From Lysobacter concretionis Ko07 = DSM 16239 (GTDB lineage: Bacteria > Pseudomonadota > Gammaproteobacteria > Xanthomonadales > Xanthomonadaceae), in NCBI RefSeq assembly GCF_000768345.1, contig NZ_AVPS01000004.1, positions 248,001-312,000 of the forward strand: DNA of 64,000 nt, in the 5' to 3' direction. This document shows positions 38,095 to 50,875 of the stretch, in pieces (position 1 is the stretch's first letter; each line of letters opens with the position of its first letter). The notes under the pieces were generated by a model. It did not search any database, was not told the DNA's origin, and was given only the letters and a program-made list of their open reading frames with translations. Position numbers and translations under genes: made by a program.

Positions 38095-38170
38095 ATGTAG
38101 GAGCGACGCAAGTCGCGACCCACTGAACATCCAATTCCTTGCGCATTCGCGACTTACGTCGCTCCTACAT
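38095..38170. repeat. Inverted pair of GTAG-type REP hairpins
   Basis: Left copy ATGTAGGAGCGACGCAAGTC plus GCGACC (38095-38120); right copy is its near inverse (38145-38170, TTCGCGACTTACGTCGCTCC then TACAT). The pair lies in the ligA-epmA gap and is flanked by ACTGCAGCAGTG (38081-38092) and ACTGCAGCAATG (38179-38190), an 11/12 direct repeat that includes the ligA stop side and the epmA ATG. Confidence 0.9.
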
Positions 38171-38187
38171 CGGTTTTAACTGCAGCA

Positions 38188-39171
38188 ATGACCGCCGACT
38201 GGCAACCCACCGCAAGCTTCGACGCCCTGCGCCTGCGCGCTGCCCTCAACGCGCGCATCCGCACGTTCTTCGCCGAGCGCGGTGTCACCGAGGTCGAGAC
38301 GCCGGTGATGTCGGTCGCCGGCAATACCGAGCCGAACATCGCCTCGTTCTCGCTGCCCTTCAGCGGCCGCACCGACGGCGCGCCGCGCACGCGCTGGCTG
38401 CGGACGTCGCCGGAATACCCGCTCAAGCGCCTGCTGGCAGCCGGGTTCGGCGACTGCTACGAGTTGGGCCGTGTGTTCCGCGATGGTGAGGCGGGCGGTC
38501 GCCACAACCCCGAGTTCACCATGCTCGAGTGGTACCGGTTGGGCTGGGATCACCGCGCGCTGGTCGAGGAAACCGCGGACGTCATCAATGCGGCGTTGTC
38601 CCTGGTGGATCGCCAGGTGCCGCTGGTCCAGGTCCGCTACCGCGATCTCTACCGCGAGCGGTTGGGAGTGGATCCGATGACCGCCACCGACAGCGAATTG
38701 CGCGACGCCCTGGGCGAGGTGGTCATCGATCCGCAAGGCCTGACCCGCGACGACTGGCTGGACCTGCTGATGACCCATCGCCTGCAACCGGACTTCCGCG
38801 CCGACCGGATGCTGGCGATCCACGATTACCCCGCCTCGCAATGCGCCCTCGCGCGTCTGCGCGATGACGGCGACGGCCAGCCGCCGGTCGCCGAGCGCTT
38901 CGAGCTGTACCTGGGTCCGCTGGAACTGGCCAACGGTTACCACGAGCTGAGCGATCCAGTGGAGCAGGGCGCGCGCTTCGACCGCGACCGTCGGATCCGC
39001 GAACATCGCGGCGATGCCGTGCCGCCACGCGATGAACGCTTCCTCGCATCACTGGCGGCAGGACTGCCGCAATGCGCCGGCGTGGCGCTGGGGGTCGACC
39101 GGTTGATGATGGCGATGCTCGGCACCGACCGCATCGCCGACGTGCTCGCATTCGACTTCGCCCACGCCTGA
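38188..39171 (+). CDS. epmA: Elongation factor P (EF-P)--lysine ligase (GenX/PoxA)
   Basis: A lysyl-tRNA synthetase paralogue that adds (R)-beta-lysine to EF-P, easing translation of polyproline. The 327 residues contain only the class II catalytic core and no anticodon-binding domain, as EpmA does (E. coli 325). Motifs are VETPVMSVAGNTEPNI, LRTSPEYPLKRLLAAG, RVFRDGEAGGRHNPEFTMLE, and the closing GVALGVDRLMMAMLG. The RluB Gly/Pro tail in this genome is a reminder that such modification can matter for Pro-rich proteins, but that link is inference. Confidence 0.94.
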   Translation: MTADWQPTASFDALRLRAALNARIRTFFAERGVTEVETPVMSVAGNTEPNIASFSLPFSGRTDGAPRTRWLRTSPEYPLKRLLAAGFGDCYELGRVFRDGEAGGRHNPEFTMLEWYRLGWDHRALVEETADVINAALSLVDRQVPLVQVRYRDLYRERLGVDPMTATDSELRDALGEVVIDPQGLTRDDWLDLLMTHRLQPDFRADRMLAIHDYPASQCALARLRDDGDGQPPVAERFELYLGPLELANGYHELSDPVEQGARFDRDRRIREHRGDAVPPRDERFLASLAAGLPQCAGVALGVDRLMMAMLGTDRIADVLAFDFAHA

Positions 39172-39273
39172 ATTGCCATCTGCCGCGAATGCGCAAAGCC
39201 CCACGTTACGGCTTTGTTGTTCGGGCCTGGCCATCACACGACTGCCGTGATTGCTCACTGGCCAGGAAGTGAT

Positions 39274-39303
39274 GTGCAGGTCGCAGCTGAAGCCGCTCCT
39301 ACA
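39274..39303 (-). repeat. GTAG-type REP hairpin (single copy)
   Basis: Minus strand reads TGTAGGAGCGGCTTCAGCTG followed by CGACCTGCAC, the version closest to the well-known GTAGGAGCGGCTTCAGCCGC family of Xanthomonadaceae and pseudomonads. It sits in the 221-base gap between epmA and mtnA; I see nothing else there. Confidence 0.85.
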
Positions 39304-39392
39304 ATTGCAATGCCGTCACGCCAATCCGATCACCTTCCCGCGGCATCACGTATCGCCATCGCCCATCGCACCGCAACGCCTGGAATCTCCCC

Positions 39393-40451
39393 ATGACCGA
39401 CACCTTCGATTTCGACCGCTACGACCGCATCCGCCCGATCCGCTGGACCGGCGACGCGCTGGAACTGCTCGACCAGCGCAAGCTTCCGTTCCAGGTCGAA
39501 TACGTGACCTGCCGCACCAGTCAGGCGGTGTACGAGGCGATCCACGCGTTGACCGTTCGCGGTGCGCCGGCGATCGGGATCGCGGCGGCGTGGGGACTGG
39601 TGCTGGCCGCCGCCGATATCGAGGCGGCGGATGGCGGGGAGGCGGCGCGCAAGCTCGATCCGGCGATCGACCATCTCAATCTGGCGCGGCCGACGGCGGT
39701 CAACCTGGCTTGGGCCTTGGCGCGGATGCGTCGCAAGCTTGTCGACGCCGGTACGGACTGGCGCGAAGTGATGACCCGCGAAGCCGACCTGATCGCCCGC
39801 GAGGACCTTGCCGCCAACCGCCATATGGGCGCGCTGGGTGCGGCGTTGATCGCGCCGGGCAGCGGTGTGCTGACCCACTGCAACACCGGCTCCCTGGCGA
39901 CAGCGGGGTTCGGCACCGCCCTGGGCGTGATCCGCGCCGGAGTGGCGCAAGGCCGCATCGCGCAGGTGTTTGCCGGCGAGACCCGGCCCTGGCTGCAGGG
40001 CGCGCGCCTGACCGTGTGGGAGCTGCAGCAGGACGGCATCATGCCCACCCTGATCGCCGATGCCGCTGCCGCCCACCTGATGAAGTCCGGCAAGGTCCAA
40101 TGGGTGGTGGTCGGTGCGGATCGCATCTGCGCCAATGGCGATAGCGCGAACAAGATCGGCACCTACCAGCTCGCGATCGCCGCGCGCCACCATGGGGTGA
40201 AATTCATGGTGGCGGCCCCCTCGTCGACGGTGGACATGGGCACGCTTTCCGGCGATGCGATCCACATCGAGGAGCGCGACCCGCAGGAGCTTTTCGGCAT
40301 CGGCGGCGTGGCGACGGCGGCCGCAGGGATCCAGGCGTGGAATCCGGTGTTCGATGTCACCCCCCACGGGTTGATCGATGCGATCGTGACCGAGCGCGGC
40401 GTGATCGAGCGCCCCGATGCGGTTGCGATGCAGGCAGCGTTCGGCAGCTGA
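39393..40451 (+). CDS. mtnA: S-methyl-5-thioribose-1-phosphate isomerase
   Basis: Methionine salvage enzyme isomerising methylthioribose-1-phosphate to the ribulose form, an eIF2B-like fold. The 352 residues include [15 protein letters not shown], the catalytic Cys163 in [13 protein letters not shown] and Asp243 in [19 protein letters not shown]. Next comes gyrA, a usual neighbour in this family. It would recycle methylthioadenosine produced by spermidine synthesis, which uses the SpeD encoded at 7.7 kb. Confidence 0.95.
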   Translation: MTDTFDFDRYDRIRPIRWTGDALELLDQRKLPFQVEYVTCRTSQAVYEAIHALTVRGAPAIGIAAAWGLVLAAADIEAADGGEAARKLDPAIDHLNLARPTAVNLAWALARMRRKLVDAGTDWREVMTREADLIAREDLAANRHMGALGAALIAPGSGVLTHCNTGSLATAGFGTALGVIRAGVAQGRIAQVFAGETRPWLQGARLTVWELQQDGIMPTLIADAAAAHLMKSGKVQWVVVGADRICANGDSANKIGTYQLAIAARHHGVKFMVAAPSSTVDMGTLSGDAIHIEERDPQELFGIGGVATAAAGIQAWNPVFDVTPHGLIDAIVTERGVIERPDAVAMQAAFGS

Positions 40452-40535
40452 GCGCGCGTGATGCCGCGATGACGGGAAATATTCGCTAAGTCCTTGTTTC
40501 GCCGGAAATTCAGCGAGGCATGAGGGTGCCGCGTG

Positions 40536-40544
40536 TGCTATCAT
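40536..40544 (+). promoter_or_regulatory. Extended -10 promoter candidate for gyrA
   Basis: TGCTATCAT is an extended -10 element (TGn plus TATCAT). It lies 173 bases before the gyrA ATG, implying a leader of about 165 bases that includes a GCCTCT/AGAGGC hairpin. No convincing -35 is present, as expected for extended -10 promoters. Confidence 0.45.
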
Positions 40545-40717
40545 TTCCTGTCTTTTTCATCTGCCTGTCGCAGATCGGAAAGCCCTGCAGGTAGCGCGTT
40601 TCGTTGCTGGTTCCAGTGGCAACTCTCAGTGGCCTCTCAAGAGGCGGTCGTTGAAAGCGTCAGGGGTGGTTTCCGGTTGCTGCAAGCAGTATCGCTCTCG
40701 CTAAACACGGAAACCTG

Positions 40718-43363
<2,646 letters not shown>

Positions 43364-43387
43364 CGGCTGTTGCAGCTGCCGTGACAA

Positions 43388-43422
43388 CCAGAAACGCCGC
43401 CCGGGATGGGCGGCGTTTCTGG
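43388..43422. terminator. Strong bidirectional hairpin between gyrA and the ferritin-like gene
   Basis: Perfect 15-bp stem from CCAGAAACGCCGCCC (43388-43402) and GGGCGGCGTTTCTGG (43408-43422) with loop GGGAT. It serves both converging genes; the T-tract is short. Confidence 0.85.
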
Positions 43423-43442
43423 TTCCAGGCGTGCGGTTCCGG

Positions 43443-44006
43443 TCAGCTGCCGATCCAGCCGTCGAGCATGTCCGACAACTCGTCGGCGTGTTCCTCTTCC
43501 TGGGCGAGGATGGATTCTAGGATGCGCTTGGTGGTGGTGTCCTTGTTGCCGATGTAGTTGATCATCTCGCGGTAGCTGTCGATCGCGATGCGTTCGGCCA
43601 CCAGGTCTTCCTTCACCATGTCGCGCAGGTCGCTGCCTTCGACGTATTCGGCATGCGCACGCCCCGCCAGGATTTCGGGGTTGAAGTCGGGCTCGCCCCT
43701 CAACTGGACGATGCGTTCCGCGATCAGGTCGCCGTGGGCCTGCTCCTCCTGGGCATGTTGCAGGAACTCGGCCTTGATCGAATCGGCCATCAGCCCGCTG
43801 GCCATGAAGTAATGGCGCTTGTAGCGCAGCACGCAGACCAGCTCGGTTGCCAACGCCTCGTTCAACAGCCGGATCACGGTCTCCCGGTCGGCGGTGTAGC
43901 TGTCGGTGATCGCTCCCTTGTCGACATGCTGGCGCGCGCGCTTGCGGATTGCCGCCAGGTCGCTGACGAACGGGGAGTTGTTCGATGAGGACTGTTGCGT
44001 ATTCAT
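43443..44006 (-). CDS. Ferritin-like (bacterioferritin-type) protein
   Basis: A 187-residue four-helix protein. Di-iron ligands are suggested by Glu55 (ALATELVCVLRYKRHY), Glu87 or Glu88 with His91 (HAQEEQAHGDLIAERI) and the last-helix EEEHADEL. Members of this group store or oxidise iron and protect against peroxide. It starts at the ATG at 44006, 25 bases after the peroxiredoxin gene, so both are probably co-transcribed as an oxidative-stress pair. Whether it forms the 24-mer or a Dps-like shell is unknown. Confidence 0.85.
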   Translation of the reverse strand: MNTQQSSSNNSPFVSDLAAIRKRARQHVDKGAITDSYTADRETVIRLLNEALATELVCVLRYKRHYFMASGLMADSIKAEFLQHAQEEQAHGDLIAERIVQLRGEPDFNPEILAGRAHAEYVEGSDLRDMVKEDLVAERIAIDSYREMINYIGNKDTTTKRILESILAQEEEHADELSDMLDGWIGS

Positions 44007-44031
44007 GTCGATCTCCGTGGCGGAGGGAAGA

Positions 44032-44511
44032 TCAGGAAAGCTGCGACAGCATGTGTTCGGCCGAGGACACCCGGTACTCGCCCGGTGCCTCCACGAAAAG
44101 CTGCTTGACCACGCCGTTCTCGGCGTACAGCGAGAAGCGTTTGGCGCGGGTTCCCATGCCGTAGGAGCTGGCGTCCAATTCCAGCCCCAGTGCCCGGGTG
44201 AACACGGCATTGCCGTCGGCCAGCATCATCAGGCCCTCGGGCACGTTCTGGCTCTGGCCCCACGCCTGCATCACGAACGGGTCGTTGACCGATATGCAGG
44301 CCACGTCGATGCCCTTGTCGCGGAACTGCTGGTAATGCTCGACGAATCCGGGCAGGTGTTTCTCCGAGCAGGTTGGCGTGAATGCGCCCGGGACGGCGAA
44401 GATCACCACCTTGCTGTCACCGAACAACCTGGCGGTATCCACGGTCTGGACGCCATCGTGGATGCGCTGCAGCGGGACGTCGGGAAGGTGTTCGCCAACT
44501 TGGATGCTCAT
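44032..44511 (-). CDS. Peroxiredoxin (Prx5/type II)
   Basis: A 159-residue thiol peroxidase. The peroxidatic Cys48 lies in PGAFTPTCSEKHLPGF, the Prx5 signature, and a second Cys72 is in VACISVND. It reduces H2O2 and alkyl hydroperoxides using glutaredoxin or thioredoxin. AGGAG seven bases before the ATG at 44511 is a good ribosome site. It is divergent from cbpA and upstream of the ferritin-like gene. Confidence 0.93.
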   Translation of the reverse strand: MSIQVGEHLPDVPLQRIHDGVQTVDTARLFGDSKVVIFAVPGAFTPTCSEKHLPGFVEHYQQFRDKGIDVACISVNDPFVMQAWGQSQNVPEGLMMLADGNAVFTRALGLELDASSYGMGTRAKRFSLYAENGVVKQLFVEAPGEYRVSSAEHMLSQLS

Positions 44512-44721
44512 GGGATTCTCCTGTGTAGAAAGGCAGTGTAGGCGCGGGCTTCTAAATTCCGCGTCAACACCGCAATGCAGGCGAAAGAACAGAAAAAGCG
44601 TGCCGGCAGCGCTTGAACCGGGCCCGCGTCGTGACCATCTGGAAGGATGGCCGATACACCCCGCGTTCATCCCTGGGGATATCCTGCGTCCACGTCACGC
44701 GGAACGCTTCTGGAGCGATTG

Positions 44722-45648
44722 ATGCATTTCAAGGATTACTACGAGACCCTCGGTGTCGAGGCGAGCGCCGGAGACGCCGAGATCAAGACGGCCTATCGGA
44801 GGATGGCGCGCAAGTTCCACCCCGACGTCAGCAAGGAGGCCGGCGCGGAGGAGAAGTTCAAGGCGGTCAACGAGGCCTATGAAGCGTTGCGCGATCCGCA
44901 GAAGCGTGCGGCCTATGACCAGTTGCGCGCGCGGGGCTACCGTCCGGGCGACGAGGTGCGTCCGCCGCCGGGTGGTTTTGGTGGTCCGGGCGGGGGCGGG
45001 GTCGATTTCGAGGAGATTTTTGCTGGAGGCGGTGCCGGTGGCGGCTTCAGCGATTTCTTCGAAAGCCTGTTCGGTCGGGGGCGCGCCGGTGCCGGTGGTG
45101 CTGGCGGGAATGGCTTCGGCCAGCGGTCGGCGCACGGGCAGCCACGGGCGGCCGCGGATACCCGGGCCAAATTGTCGGTGCCGCTGGAAACGGTATACGC
45201 CGGCGACAGCGTGCGCATCGCCATCAACGGCAAGACCCTGGACGTGCGCGTGCCCAAGGGCATCCGCGAAGGCCAGGCGATCCGGCTGGCCGGGCAGGGC
45301 AGTCATGGCGGCGGTTTGCTGCTGGAAATCGAATACGCCGCCCATCCGCAGTTCGAGGTGGACGGGCGCAACGTGATCCACGTCCTGTCGATTGCCCCGT
45401 GGGAAGCCGCGTTGGGAGCGACGATCAGCGTGCCGACGCTGGGTGGTTCGGTGGACTTGAAGATTCCCGCCAATTCCGAAGCAGGCCGCAAGCTGCGTTT
45501 GCGCGGTCGTGGCCTGCCGGGCGCATCGGCGAGCGGCGATCAGATCGTCGAGCTGGAAGTGCTGGCGCCCAAGCCGACCACGGACGCACAGAAGGGCGCG
45601 TACGAAGCCATGCGCGATGCCTTCGGGAAGGACTGGCGCCGGGAGTGA
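44722..45648 (+). CDS. cbpA: DnaJ-class co-chaperone CbpA (type II, no zinc finger)
   Basis: A 308-residue Hsp40. The J-domain at residues 1-70 has HPD in KFHPDVSKEA. A Gly/Phe-rich linker (about 80-150, containing GGFGGPGGGG) precedes two C-terminal substrate-binding beta-domains, and the zinc-finger CxxCxGxG repeats are absent. The ATG at 44722 starts MHFKDYYETLGVEAS, with GGAG eight bases upstream; the frame extends 25 codons farther without support. Confidence 0.93.
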   Translation: MHFKDYYETLGVEASAGDAEIKTAYRRMARKFHPDVSKEAGAEEKFKAVNEAYEALRDPQKRAAYDQLRARGYRPGDEVRPPPGGFGGPGGGGVDFEEIFAGGGAGGGFSDFFESLFGRGRAGAGGAGGNGFGQRSAHGQPRAAADTRAKLSVPLETVYAGDSVRIAINGKTLDVRVPKGIREGQAIRLAGQGSHGGGLLLEIEYAAHPQFEVDGRNVIHVLSIAPWEAALGATISVPTLGGSVDLKIPANSEAGRKLRLRGRGLPGASASGDQIVELEVLAPKPTTDAQKGAYEAMRDAFGKDWRRE

Positions 45649-45724
45649 TGCCCGCACCATCGCGCGGGCGAAAATCCGGTGTGCGGCGGGCTATGCGGCC
45701 CGTGACCGGGTTTGCCGGATGGTG

Positions 45725-46090
45725 TCAGGCCTGCAGCAACTGACCGAGTATTTCCGCCAGGTCGGACTCGTTGAACGGCTTGGTGATGTACGCCTTCGCC
45801 CCCTGGCGCATGCCCCAGACGCGGTCGGTCTCCTGGTCCTTGGTGGTGACCAGGACCACCGGGATGTGTTTGGTGGCGGCGTCGCGGCAGATCGAGCGGG
45901 TGGCCTGGAACCCGTTGAGGTTCGGCATCACCACGTCCATCAATACCAGGTCGGGGAGTTCCCGCCTGGCGGCGTCCACGCCGGCGGCACCGTCTTCGGC
46001 CGTCAGTGCTTCGTGGCCGAGTTTTTCGACGATGCGGCGTATGCCCATCAATTGCGACGGCGAGTCGTCGACGATCAGAATGCGCGCCAT
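45725..46090 (-). CDS. pilH: Twitching-motility response regulator PilH
   Basis: A 121-residue single-domain CheY-like regulator acting on the type IV pilus Chp system, influencing retraction. It starts MARILIVDDSPSQ. Phosphoacceptor is Asp52 (LMDVVMPNLNGFQA) and VTTKDQETDRVWGMRQGA is very PilH-like; Lys in ITKPF is the switch lysine. A good promoter lies just upstream. The other pil/chp genes are not in the window. Confidence 0.88.
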   Translation of the reverse strand: MARILIVDDSPSQLMGIRRIVEKLGHEALTAEDGAAGVDAARRELPDLVLMDVVMPNLNGFQATRSICRDAATKHIPVVLVTTKDQETDRVWGMRQGAKAYITKPFNESDLAEILGQLLQA

Positions 46091-46114
46091 GTGTTTTCCC
46101 CAGTAGACCGTTGG

Positions 46115-46143
46115 ATTGTAGCCGCGTAAGTCGTGACCGCCAA
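46115..46143 (-). promoter_or_regulatory. Sigma-70 promoter for pilH
   Basis: Minus strand: TTGGCG (46138-46143), 17-base spacer, TACAAT (46115-46120), ending about 25 bases before the pilH ATG. It overlaps the last bases before the YhdH-type gene stop at 46149, so pilH has its own promoter inside a short gap. Confidence 0.6.
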
Positions 46144-46148
46144 ACGGC

Positions 46149-47147
46149 TCAGAGGGTGACCAGTGTCCGTCCCAGTGAGCCGCCGGCGAGCATGGTCGGA
46201 AATACCCCGGGCAGCTCGGCCAGGGTGACTTCGCGGGTGCAGATGCGTTCCAGGTGGACGGGCTTCCAGTCGCTGGCGAGGTGCTGCCAGACCGCTTCGC
46301 GGATGTCGCGTGCTGTACCGGCCGAGGCCACGCCCAGCAACGACACGCCGCGGATGATGAAGGGCATGACGGTGGCATCCAGCGTGGCGGAGGCGGCCAG
46401 ACCGGCGCTGGCGACATTGCCGTAAGGCGCGCATTGGGCCAGCAGGCTGGTCAGCATCGGGCCGCCGACGTTGTCCAGGCCACCGCCAAAGCGCGCGGAT
46501 TCCATCGGGCGGGTCGTGGCAAGGGCCTCCCGGCCGAGTACCTGGCTGGCGCCGATGTCCCGCAGGTAGGCGTGCTGGTCGGCCTTGCCGCTGATGGCGT
46601 GGACCTCGAAACCGGCGCGGCTGAAGATGTCGACCGCCAGCGAGCCGACGCCACCGGTCGCGCCGGTGACGGCCAACGGCCCCATGTCCGGGCGTTGCCG
46701 GTTTTCGGTCATCCGGAACAAGGCCAGTGCGGCGGTGAAGCCTGCGGTGCCCAGGATCATGCTTTCGCGCAGGCTCAGGCCGGCCGGCAACGGAATCGTC
46801 CATTGCGCTTCCAGACGCACGTACTCGCTGTAACCGCCGTCACGGGTCTCGCTGAGCCCGCTGCCGGTCGCCAGCACCGCATCGCCTTCCTTGAAGGCCG
46901 GATCGGTGGATGCGACCACGTGCCCGGCGACATCGATTCCGCCGACCAGCGGGAACCGACGCAGGATCTTGCCCTGGCCGGTGCCTGCCAGTGCGTCCTT
47001 GAAGTTGATCGAAGAATGGACAGCCTTGACCACCACTTCGCCGGGAGCGAGGTCGTCCAGCGAGATCGCTTCGATGCCGCTGCGATAACCGGCCGCGTCG
47101 TTGTGGATGCGGAAGGCGTTGAAAGTGGCTGGGGTGGTGTTGGTCAT
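46149..47147 (-). CDS. YhdH/YhfP-family quinone oxidoreductase (acryloyl-CoA reductase-like)
   Basis: A 332-residue medium-chain reductase of the MDR superfamily without the structural zinc lobe. Substrate-domain motifs are SSINFKDALAGTGQGKI and GGIDVAGHV, and the NADPH-binding motif TGATGGVGSLAVDIFSRAG lies near residue 155. The nearest characterised group is AcuI/YhdH, which reduces acryloyl-CoA, but substrate range is unsure. The ATG at 47147 begins MTNTTPATFNAFRI. It lies downstream of the LOG-family gene on the same strand. Confidence 0.88.
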   Translation of the reverse strand: MTNTTPATFNAFRIHNDAAGYRSGIEAISLDDLAPGEVVVKAVHSSINFKDALAGTGQGKILRRFPLVGGIDVAGHVVASTDPAFKEGDAVLATGSGLSETRDGGYSEYVRLEAQWTIPLPAGLSLRESMILGTAGFTAALALFRMTENRQRPDMGPLAVTGATGGVGSLAVDIFSRAGFEVHAISGKADQHAYLRDIGASQVLGREALATTRPMESARFGGGLDNVGGPMLTSLLAQCAPYGNVASAGLAASATLDATVMPFIIRGVSLLGVASAGTARDIREAVWQHLASDWKPVHLERICTREVTLAELPGVFPTMLAGGSLGRTLVTL

Positions 47148-47226
47148 GTCGTCCTCATTCGATCGGTACCGGCGGTTGTCCGTGCCGTGGGTTGCAGTCT
47201 GGATTGGAGCAGTGTGGGGGAATGGA

Positions 47227-47820
<594 letters not shown>

Positions 47821-47868
47821 GGGGCGGATTCCTGCTGGAGTCGACCACCAGGGCGGGCGTTCGACTGG

Positions 47869-47889
47869 TGATCACTCGAGTGGTGATCA
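47869..47889. promoter_or_regulatory. Inverted repeat upstream of the LOG gene, possible operator
   Basis: TGATCAC and GTGATCA (47869-47875, 47883-47889) flank TCGAGTG. The dyad sits in the 157-base gap between lpdA and the LOG gene, just past the suc terminator. No regulator is known for it. Confidence 0.4.
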
Positions 47890-47905
47890 AAAGAGGTAAA
47901 TGAAA

Positions 47906-47927
47906 ACGGCGCACCGAGGTGCGCCGT
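47906..47927 (-). terminator. Rho-independent terminator of the suc operon
   Basis: Minus-strand stem ACGGCGCAC/GTGCGCCGT (9 bp) with loop CTCG is followed by TTTTCATTT. It lies 50 bases after the lpdA stop. Confidence 0.85.
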
Positions 47928-47977
47928 GTGTGGTTCCAGGTCGGTCTGCGCCGCGATCCGTTCGCCCGTCGGGGCGA

Positions 47978-49501
<1,524 letters not shown>

Positions 49502-50719
49502 TCACATGCCCAGCAACATGCGGTGCGGGTTTTCGAGCTGGTTCTTGATGTCCACCAGGAACAGCACCGCGTCCTTGCCGTCGATGATGCGGTGGTCGTA
49601 GCTCAGCGCGATGTACATCATCGGCGCGGCGATGACCTGGCCGTTCTCGACGATCGCCCGCTCCTTGATCGCATGCATGCCCAGGATGGCGCTCTGCGGC
49701 GGGTTGATGATCGGGGTGGAGAACAGCGAGCCGAAGGTGCCGCCGTTGGTGATCGTGAAGGTGCCGCCCTGCAGGTCTTCCAGCTTCAGGCCGCCTTCGC
49801 GTGCTGCGACAGCGTAGTCGTTGATGGCCTGCTCGACCTCGGCGAAGCTCATCGACTCGGCATTGCGCAGCACCGGCGTGACCAGGCCCTTGTCGGTGGA
49901 GACGGCAATCGAGATGTCCGAATAGCCGTGGTAGATGATGTCCTTTTCATCGACCGAGGCGTTGACCAGCGGATAGCGCTGCAGTGCGTTGGCGGCGGCC
50001 TTCACGAAGAAGCTCATGAAGCCCAGCTTGATGCCGTAGGCCTTCTGGAACGCCTCGCCCTGCGACTTGCGCATGGCCATGACGGCCGACATGTTGACCT
50101 CGTTGGAGGAGGTCAGCATCGCGGTGGAGTTCTTCGACTCCATCAGGCGCTCGGCGATGCGCTGGCGCATGCGCGTCATCGGCACGCGCTCTTCCGGGCG
50201 GGCGCCGCCAGCCTTGCCCACGCCGGCATTCTTGGCGTAGTTCAGCAGGTCTTCCTTGGTCACCGCGCCGCGACGGCCGGTGCCTTCGACGTTGGCCGGG
50301 TCGATGCCTTCCTTGTTCGCGGTGAAGCGTGCGCCAGGCGGCAAATCAGCGGTCCTGGAAGATCCCGCCGGTGCTGCCGCAGCGGTCGCCTTGGCCTGCA
50401 CCGGCTGGGCCACGTCGGTGGCCGCGGCGTCGTTCTTGGCATCGATCGCCTTGTCCGCCTTTACTTCCGCGGCGGGCGCGGCGCCGGCTTCCACGATGGC
50501 CAGCAACTGCTCGCTGGTCACCGTAGCACCGGTGTCGAACTTGATTTCCTTCAGCACGCCGTCAACCGGCGAAGGAACCTCCAGCACGACCTTGTCGGTT
50601 TCGAGGTCGACCAGGTTCTCATCGCGCCGGACCGCATCGCCGGGCTTCTTGTGCCAGGTGGCGATGGTGGCGTCGGAGACGGATTCGGGCAGAACCGGAA
50701 CTTTGATCTCGGTGCTCAT
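49502..50719 (-). CDS. sucB: 2-oxoglutarate dehydrogenase E2 (dihydrolipoyllysine succinyltransferase)
   Basis: E2 core of the 2-oxoglutarate dehydrogenase complex, transferring the succinyl group to CoA. The 405-residue product has one lipoyl domain with Lys43 ([12 protein letters not shown]), a linker, the E1/E3-binding domain at about 120-155 ([28 protein letters not shown]), and a catalytic domain with [16 protein letters not shown] (His/Asp). The ATG at 50719 begins [13 protein letters not shown]. It is 156 bases downstream of sucA, with a hairpin in the gap. Confidence 0.96.
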   Translation of the reverse strand: MSTEIKVPVLPESVSDATIATWHKKPGDAVRRDENLVDLETDKVVLEVPSPVDGVLKEIKFDTGATVTSEQLLAIVEAGAAPAAEVKADKAIDAKNDAAATDVAQPVQAKATAAAAPAGSSRTADLPPGARFTANKEGIDPANVEGTGRRGAVTKEDLLNYAKNAGVGKAGGARPEERVPMTRMRQRIAERLMESKNSTAMLTSSNEVNMSAVMAMRKSQGEAFQKAYGIKLGFMSFFVKAAANALQRYPLVNASVDEKDIIYHGYSDISIAVSTDKGLVTPVLRNAESMSFAEVEQAINDYAVAAREGGLKLEDLQGGTFTITNGGTFGSLFSTPIINPPQSAILGMHAIKERAIVENGQVIAAPMMYIALSYDHRIIDGKDAVLFLVDIKNQLENPHRMLLGM

Positions 50720-50837
50720 GGGGAAGGCATCCTGGGTAACTTGTTGAGTGGGACGAATGGCGAGGGGTGGATCGGTTGGGTGACGGGCGATCCCGCCCAA
50801 CCGGCAATAAACGGCGTGGCACAGGCCACTGACTATA

Positions 50838-50865
50838 AGCCGGCCCGGAATCGACCGGGCCGGCT
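50838..50865 (-). promoter_or_regulatory. Strong hairpin between sucA and sucB
   Basis: Perfect 11-bp stem AGCCGGCCCGG/CCGGGCCGGCT with a 6-base loop, 11 bases after the sucA stop. No T-tract follows, so it is more likely an mRNA-stability or attenuation element than a full terminator. Confidence 0.7.
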
Positions 50866-50875
50866 CATGTCGGAC